Shown here in pieces: positions 22,501 through 31,500 of a stretch of DNA of 33,684 bases. Position 1 is the stretch's first letter; every line of letters starts with the position of its first letter. The notes beneath the pieces were generated by a model, which saw nothing but the letters and a program-made list of their open reading frames with translations, was not told the origin of the DNA and searched no databases. The translations under genes and the position numbers were made by a program. Source of the DNA: Ichthyophonus hoferi (taxonomy: Eukaryota > Opisthokonta > Ichthyosporea > Ichthyophonida > Ichthyophonidae); assembly GCA_002751075.1 (NCBI GenBank), contig NAOQ01000283.1:32997-66680 (forward strand), in the 5' to 3' direction.

Positions 22501-25500
22501 GAAAAAAAAGATACACTATCTTCCTTACAAATAACATGTTGTCTTAGTAACATTTGTATTGAATTGTTTCTCTTTTTAAAAAGCCTTAATATTTTTACTT
22601 AAAACAAATATCTTAATTTGTGTCAAATTGGGTTAATAATAAGCACGTAAGTTTCTTTTGCAAGAACACTGGGAACTTTAAGAATTCTTGGCTTGACACC
22701 ATTATTGTACACAACATGAAGATCCACACCATGTCAGGATAATGTATTGGATGGAACCCGGAAAAAGCAAGCTTATTTTTTAATTAGTAGAGCATGTCAT
22801 TATTGTTTATTAAAGACTGTAAACCTGGGCCCAATAGGATATTATATTAATAGGCTATAGACTTATTATTCATTGAAAGTCAATAGGAAATAATATATAA
22901 GGATAAACCCTATCATGCATCGTGTATCAAATCATTCTAGATTAGCAAAATGCAATATACATTTTTAAATATATTTTTATTTTTAGCGGGTACAAAAAAT
23001 ACTATCTATCTGTAACAAGATGTTTTAGCATGTATTTTTTACATATCAGATCCCGTTCTATCACTTATTTTCTGAGGCGGCAATGCACATTGACAAACAC
23101 TTACCATTGAGACATGGACCAGCCAGGCATTCATTAGCAGGCCCAAATCCATAGTCTACATCCACCACCCCCTGTCCTTCTTCTACTGTCACTGAAACCA
23201 AGCTTGTCTCCACATCATCCCATGACCCCCTTTTAGACAACAATCGTATCCCCTGAGAAGCTTTTGATTGGTCTACAATTACGTTGTATGTCCCTGGAAG
23301 AAGTAGAGCAAACAAGTAGTTGCCCGAGTCATCGGTAATGACAGTGCTGAGAAGCGTGCCGGTAGATTCATTGAACAGACGGACTGGTACGCCAGCAATA
23401 CCTGTAACAATAGGCAAGATGTTTGTTAATGTATGGGCAAGATGTGATAGGTTTAGCATATTTTCTTTTCCAATACACACAGGAAATGCGTAGTTTAACC
23501 GATTTGAGTGTTGCCAATATTACAGGGAAAGGTAAAGCAGCTAACTAAGTGTTGATTGTGACACTAATTAGTTTAGCATAAGCATTATAATATAGTTCAA
23601 AGGCTCTCTGCTGGCTGGATATTTTAAAACTATATATAATAGATTAAAATGTATAAAAATTGAAACTTTAACTATTACATTTTTAACAAATAAAACGCAC
23701 TTTCAACTTTGACTGGATTTATATCTTTTTTGTTAAGCTTTGTATATTGCAACTCCCAAGGATCTATACTTTAATTGATCAATTTAAGTTATAAAATAGA
23801 CTACAATGCAATTAATAATACTAGACCATATCGATGAATCATATATACATGGACAGATAAAAGTGTGCAATCATTATGTCAAGGCCAAATATTATACAAA
23901 TAACTAATAATTATTGTGGAATGTCTCTGCAATTGTTTTACCCATGTGCCCAATATTTATTGTCCCATGTGATTTATCTCTGAGATGGTATTTACTAAAC
24001 CCAATACTATATACCGGAACCAGAGTTCTATGATAAGCCTTAGGACCATATACAGTTGATTCCATATTTCATTATCAACCCTATTGATACTTTTATCCAT
24101 TTACATTATTATTGTTGCCATTAATCTTATAGCGCAGTTTTGAATTATTCAAGTTATACCAAAAACAACCAACGTAGTATTGGCTCCCTTACATTTGCTT
24201 CTTATAAACAACACATGACCTTAACTTGACAAGTAGTAAATGTGTATAAATAATACAATAATAAAGGATAATAAAAAAGAGAGAGAGGTAGGCGGTATAA
24301 AGCATTGTTTGCCAAAACAAACAACTACAATTCATCATTAACGTATATATGCACTCCACTTACCTGGTTCAATTGACGGTTCATCCTGTCTACCATCATT
24401 ATTAGTGTCCATCCATAACCTATCACCTATTGATGCTGGCAACATTTTGGAAGTAAGGTTGAATTTGTAATTGACGGTCTGGCAATAAATAATGAATGAA
24501 TATAGAGAGGTGGTATGTAAATATTGAATATACAATTTGGAACTAAGAATGATTAATTTCAGAATACTAGGCACACATAATGCTAATTAATAATAAAACA
24601 ATACTATTAAAGTTTAAAACGTGCGTGATATAATTTAACACAAGTAGGTAATACTAGGGAAAAGAGGAATATTAAATATTATTATAATATATTGAGATGA
24701 AAAGTCATCAAAAAAGTGATATTTTACGCCAAAAAATAAAATAACAATCGTAGATTAGTTAATTAATTAGAAAAAACGTACTGTAGTGCCAATATACTTT
24801 TCATTACACTTGGATATCTATTAGTTAAAGTATTTTTTACATGCGAAACTAGGTCTTATGCAATTATTTAAATTTTAAAAAACTGCTACCTACCTACCTG
24901 CCTACTAGCTAATTTATCACGCCTTATTTTTAATCAAAAAATTTAACCTTTAACGTGGCTACAATTTACTAGAAAATAATGTATCACTGGTAAACAACAT
25001 ATGTTATATTTAACAACATAATATAATATATATAATATACTACATTTTATTATAAGAATACTTGTGCACTCAAATCAAATATAAAATTGATCACTTGATC
25101 TTTCACAATAAAGGTATAACTAGATCATCTACACAATTATTAAGCCAGTATAAATATTTCTGTTATCTTACATACACAAGCATGTAGAATGGCTTATACG
25201 CGTTAATTATTTTAGAACAATGCTATGCCATTACTTCAACGAATAAGCATACTATTATAAAAGTAATTCTTGTTCAGCAATAAATGCAGTATTGATTGCT
25301 ACATGATACTATCTAATACCTATCTTATTTTTTTTTCCATACATTAAAGTAAGTTTTACCTGCCCTGGGTCTACGATAATTGGTGCGGATATTGTGCCAA
25401 CATCAGGTTTGACGATAGAAGGAAGGGTGTCCACCTGTACTCGCAAACTATAACTTCCAGGTGGAAGCTTGGCAAATCTGAAAGGATATATAAATTTTTA

Positions 25501-28500
25501 AATATATAATATTTCATAAGAGACCATTATCTTAAAAATAAAAATAAAATAACCAAATCATAATTTAGAAAAACAGATAACCTAAACCGGTTATTCCTGT
25601 AATATATATAATTTATTTATTTATAACATGAACTTAAAATAGTTGTTTATTTTTTTTTCTTTTGATTTTTTTTTATAGTATATTTCTACATACACTAACA
25701 CTAATAAATTATTTATGTTTATAGTTTATATTTATGTTAATTGGTGTACATATTATATCTAATTAACTATTAATAAATTAGTAACTAGCACACAAAATAT
25801 TGTAGCAATTACATAATTATGGAATAACATTTACTTTTATATAAATCAAATAAAGTAAAATTTATTATTTAAGCAATTTTATTTTTCGAAATTAATATAT
25901 GCCTACGACATCCTTGCAATTGCATTCAAATTGGTCATAGCTAGTTTTTTTTTTTTATAAAAAAAAAAGCTATTTGAAATATATCTAATTCTAGACCACT
26001 GCTTGCTCCTACGGAATTAATTCATATACTTATGGACACCAGCAGTAATTTATATTCAAATAACAACCAATACACTGCTATACCAACACACATCTTACCC
26101 TATTTATTCTACAAAATTATATACAGTGAGCCAAATATTGAGTCAAGGTTGAAAGGAATTTCACACTCTAACCTATACAGTGTATATATGGTAATTATCT
26201 TCCGGTCTAACCAACAAAATATCAATTCTACTCTTACAATCAGACAGTGCCAATTTTATCTGGACTATAATAATAATTATTATTTTAATCATAACAATAA
26301 TCTTTTTAAACACCTTCTTGTTTTTCATTGACATAATATTCAAAAGGAAAGCCAATCAGTTCTGAAAAATACGCAGTTATTAATTTCTTTTGTGTGTAAG
26401 TGTAAGACTATAAAGGAGAAATAACTCAAAAACCCCTACATACTCGTAATTTCCTTCCGAATCTGTCCTAGTAGTGGAAATAACAGTGCCATTTGCATCT
26501 AATAAGTCCACAGCAGTGTCAGCCAAAGGAGGCTCATCTGCGCCACCGTCTGGTATACCATCCCCATTTGCATCTACCCACAGTTTTTGGGCTATGGCAC
26601 CGGGATCTGAGTATATTATAGAATAATGAGAAATTACCTGTGCGATTGAAAGAAATAAGGTGTCGCGGGGTAGGCAACTACTTAATAGAAATTCTCTGAA
26701 TACATTAAGTCTGCAATTTTTGTAACCAAAATACAGGGATTCAGATTAAAATTGTGTTCAAAGCTAAATGAATTTAGCAAATAACAAATATATATTAATA
26801 AAAGTAATGGTTTCGAGTTTAATGATGTTTATTAATTATTGCAATAAAAAAGTTTACATTTGACACTATCTATTCTGGTAAGTGTGTTTTTCTTAATTTT
26901 TCTTTTTTATCAATTGCTTAAACAATATTTTAAATATTTCTAAATCTTTAGTACCATGACTCTACTTTCAATTGCATAATCAATGTATATAAAAATATGT
27001 ATTACTATGTCGCTTATTGATTATATTAAGGTAAATTGAAAACTATGTTTAACAATGCTTTAACAATAGAAGATGGAAGATGTGTAAATATCTAAGACAA
27101 ACCCCTATATAATCTTATATAACAATAAATTTAGGCTATCATTATAGGCTTAACCTATGAGTACAAGTATGTTTTATATCATCCGATTTGGACTTATTTG
27201 TACGGAAAAACAATTTGACTTAATGCATATAGCATTAAAAATGTAATCAATATTACTCCACATTATGAACAGTACGTTTAATTAAGAAAAAGTAGAACTA
27301 CTACTTGCTAAAGAAAAGTGGGATATAATTATGTCATGAAGTTATAGAGCTCGGTTTGGTGACCAATTCATAGCTTGGCCCTTCTATAGTTTTAAAGTCA
27401 TATGCCATGTTGGGTGTAAACAATTGCAAATTTTCATTTGTACATATGAAACAAATTATTCGTAACATAAAACTATTTATGCTTTAGTAGTTGCGTATAA
27501 TTAATCAAAGCCTCAATTAAATTGACTATATAAGACTAAAAATTTCCAACTACAAATTTTGATCTTTAAATACATTAAGTATTAGAAGAAAATGTAAAAG
27601 GAAATTAACTTAAATTTAAATGCTGGTAAATAATGCAATATAATGAATATGTAGAAAAAAGGGGAAAGAAGGCATACCTGCACCATATCCAAATAGAATG
27701 TTTGACAATACTGCGTTGGGCTTAACATAAACTGATATACTTCCTCCAAAACTTGCATCCGATTCAAAAGTTTGCTTTAGCCCCTTCATTAGTGTGGTTT
27801 TATTAATCATAACATAGTACCTGTGTTGAGCAGGTACAAATAAAAACTGAAATGTACCGTTTCTGTCTGTTATTACATTTTGTATTGTCATTCCAGTTTC
27901 TGCGTCTACAAGGACTATAGTTGTTGTCTCAATTCCAGGTTCTAAAAAATTCCAATCTCCCTCTAACCCGTCTCCATCTTGATCAAACCATATTCGACCT
28001 GAAACTACACCAACTAATGCTGAAAATCCGAAATCCACATCTTTTAGTTTTTTCTCTTTTTTAAGATTGAGAACAACGTTGTTGTTTGTGTTCCCATCGA
28101 CTTGAAAGGTTGGAATCAGGTTACTCAGTTTGGGAAGAGTTGATTTATCTATACTAATATTATAAACCCCGGGTAACAGGTAATTAAACACATATATACC
28201 ATCTTTATTGGTAGTACTGGTGATGGTGTCTGTCTTATTTGTTATTTTGACAGTTACACTCATAACTCCATCCGCATCAGTGTGATTTCCTCCACTGGGT
28301 ACGATCCATACTTTACCAGTAACTTCCCCAAAGACCCCTGGTGTGATAGTTAAAATATAGGAGTTAAGGTCAAAAGGACGGATATTTTGAATTACAAAAT
28401 AGGAATTTAGAGATTGACAAAGTGAAAACGTGTAGGCTACAAAAAGATTCAATAGGAGCTAAGAGGAAATATATAGATTATTATAGGTAATTTTTAGTTA

Positions 28501-31500
28501 AAAGTTTGGGAAAAGTAATAAAAATAAGGGAGAAACTAATGAACAGAAAATTAATCTAATAAATAAAGAAAAAGAGGAAGTAAAATTGTGGAGAGAGAGT
28601 GAAGGAGTAAATGATAGTCAATACCATCAATGTATACAGGTTTTTTTCTATTTTTCTGATAGATTATAAATTTGACAAAAATAATACAATTAAAAATTAA
28701 ATAATAATACCTATAGTACAGGAGTATATAAGTGTAGAAAAAAAATAAAAAAATAGTGTATGTTATTTATATTTACAGTAATTATATTACAAAAGATGTT
28801 TCGGAAAAATAGCTTATCTAATTATAGCTTAGCCATACTATTTGCTTTAAGAGAATGTAAATACTATTTGTCTACACATATGGGACCCCTAATATTTTTT
28901 AGGTCAATACAAAACAATAACGGTTAGCCTTGATCATGCTTACCCGATAGCACTATTCCGAAGTTAACACCACTCACGCACTGTCCTGGCAAGGGCAAAA
29001 CAGTAGTTTTTGAGTCTTTGACCGTGTCATTATCGAACGTCGGTAGGGCTCCAGCAGGGATGGTTGTGGGATCAATCATAATTTTGTATTCAATATCGGG
29101 CTGCACAAAACTAAAAAGATAACTGTATATATATATATATATGCGTGTTTGGTTTTCATTGTGTTTTGATAAGAATATATGCATATAATTATGAGGAGGA
29201 AAAGATGGCTAGTTTTTCTTAAAAAATTGAGGATTAGGATAAACAAGTGGCAATTTTATGCAGTTCAGAAGGCTTCAGGTTTAACAGTAGATTCCACATT
29301 TAAATCTTTAAATGAGCTCTGTTATTATCTAATAAAGTTTTATGTAAAGAATATTGCCAATATCACTTTTATTGACACCGAAATATTATTTTTCCATATT
29401 TAACCAGGAGAGAGAAAATCACCACAGGCTATAATTTATTTTGTAAACTGGTGCTGATAAGATAGTAAAGATAGGTAGAAGGAAGATATCCCATGCCATG
29501 CTCTATTTTTCAATATTTAATATGTATTAATATACCTGCATCTCATACACCGCCACATACCTACCGTCGGATCCCGTTATTGCAAACATGGGCTCATCCG
29601 CTATGTTTATTTTGTTAAGTACCAACCGTAAAGCAGGAAGTCCATTTTCTTCTTTGCCCATCTTTCCATCATAGTTGCTGTCATTCCACACTCGACCCCT
29701 TACCCATGATGATACACCTAAAGAGGCCCCCCCCCCACCCCATCCCTTATAAGGCCTATTATTCTGATAAGTTTTAATGAATAAAGAATAAAGTGAAATG
29801 CTAATAGAGATTATTTTATGCTAACAAAATTATAATTAAATATTAAATGTGCGTTACAGCATGTCATTTTTTCACCCGTGCCTAATGAGTATATCGCTTT
29901 TAAAATATATACCGGAGTTTTATTATGGTATACATTTTACAAGTTAATTTTATCAATGTTAATTTTATCAATGCTTACACATTATCATCTATGCCTCTAA
30001 CTAACCTGTAAAGTCAATTAATATTAAAGGCTTCAAGAAAATTTAAGGTACATTGTTTACTTTAAAAAGGAACTTATTAAAACCTATGCAAAAAAAGAAG
30101 AAATAAAATAAAATAAAGGCTTTGCTTTGTTTTTGATAATAACTGTCAATCAGCTAGGGCTGATTTATGTGTCCACGCTTATAAAGCTCTACATTTTTTA
30201 GTTATTGAGTTTTGAATAATATTTTTGTTGATTGTTGAAAAAGGCAGGTCGTTTAAAATGCAGCATACATCACATCTTTTCTTAAGTGTAAGTAGGTATA
30301 TGCATGAGTACTCGTGTGTATATAAGTATAAGGCATCAATCTCTTCAGCCTTACCTGCAAAGAAAAACGGATCCACTTCAATTTTACTTCCTAAAAGATC
30401 ATGTGTAATGCTTACTGGTGTACCCAACTGAAATCTATTAAGATCCCCAACAGGTTGAAACTCAATTGTCAGTGGAAGGGAAGAAGGATACATCAGTAGG
30501 GTGTAGTTTCCTTCCGGTACAGTGTCAAACATAAAAATTCCATCGTCATTGGTATGGGCAAGACTAAATGTTCCAGCTGTATCTTCACTTATAAGCTCAA
30601 ATTCAATCTAAAATGGGGTGGAAAAATATATTTATGAAATAGACAATGTAGAGATGTGCTTGAGAAAAATAGCAAAAGCAATGTAAAAGATAAGTGAAGA
30701 TAAAAGAAATAAAATAAAAAAATGAAGGGAAAGTGAATATGTATTTTATTAGTAATTACAGGCTTAACACAACAACGGCTATAGTCTGAATACATTCTAA
30801 ATAAATTAATACAATTGGAATCGGCATTAAAATTATCAGTTGTTAATTAGGTACCACAATTAGCAATGGATAGTCATTGATCGGTTCAAATGCCACTTAT
30901 TTCATGTTTTTTCTAATAAGATGAATAGTATATGTTGATAATTAAATAGGACTACAAAATATCATCAAAATACAATTGAATTATTATTTTTTGCATTTTT
31001 TATAGCTAAAATAGCCACCTGAATTGGTGTTTGCTAAACGATACTTAGCTATCTGTGATATCCGATCAAGTAAATATTTAAATTTGGTTTTGATTAAAAT
31101 GCTATTACGTATATTAATGAATATTTTTTACAAAACCGTATATATATATATTAGGTATTTATAAATGAATGAGTAGTTGTGCATATATAAAGCGCTTTGC
31201 AAACCATTTGTTATGTATGTCTGCATACATGAAGGTGCATGGATAGGATGGCTAATGTAAGTTAGTAATAGATGTGTTCACACCAGTATTTAACTAATAT
31301 ACATTCATTTACAAATCAAACATTCGAAAAGTCTTTTTTAAAAGGAAATAAATAGTGTTTATAAAATATTTAGATAATTCTATATATATTTAAATGATAA
31401 TTGACGGAGATGACTCTATTCCATAGTATAAGCATACCTGAGGAATTCCGAAGGTCATGTTACCAATTGAAATGTTTCTGGTACCATCACTATTTATGGC

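Noticed and set aside
22326-22553. Open frame across the N run
   Set aside because: Contains undetermined bases and a duplicated contig end.
26032-26331. 99-codon plus-strand frame inside an intron
   Set aside because: Asn/Tyr/Ile-rich composition as expected from AT-rich intron sequence; no homology signature.
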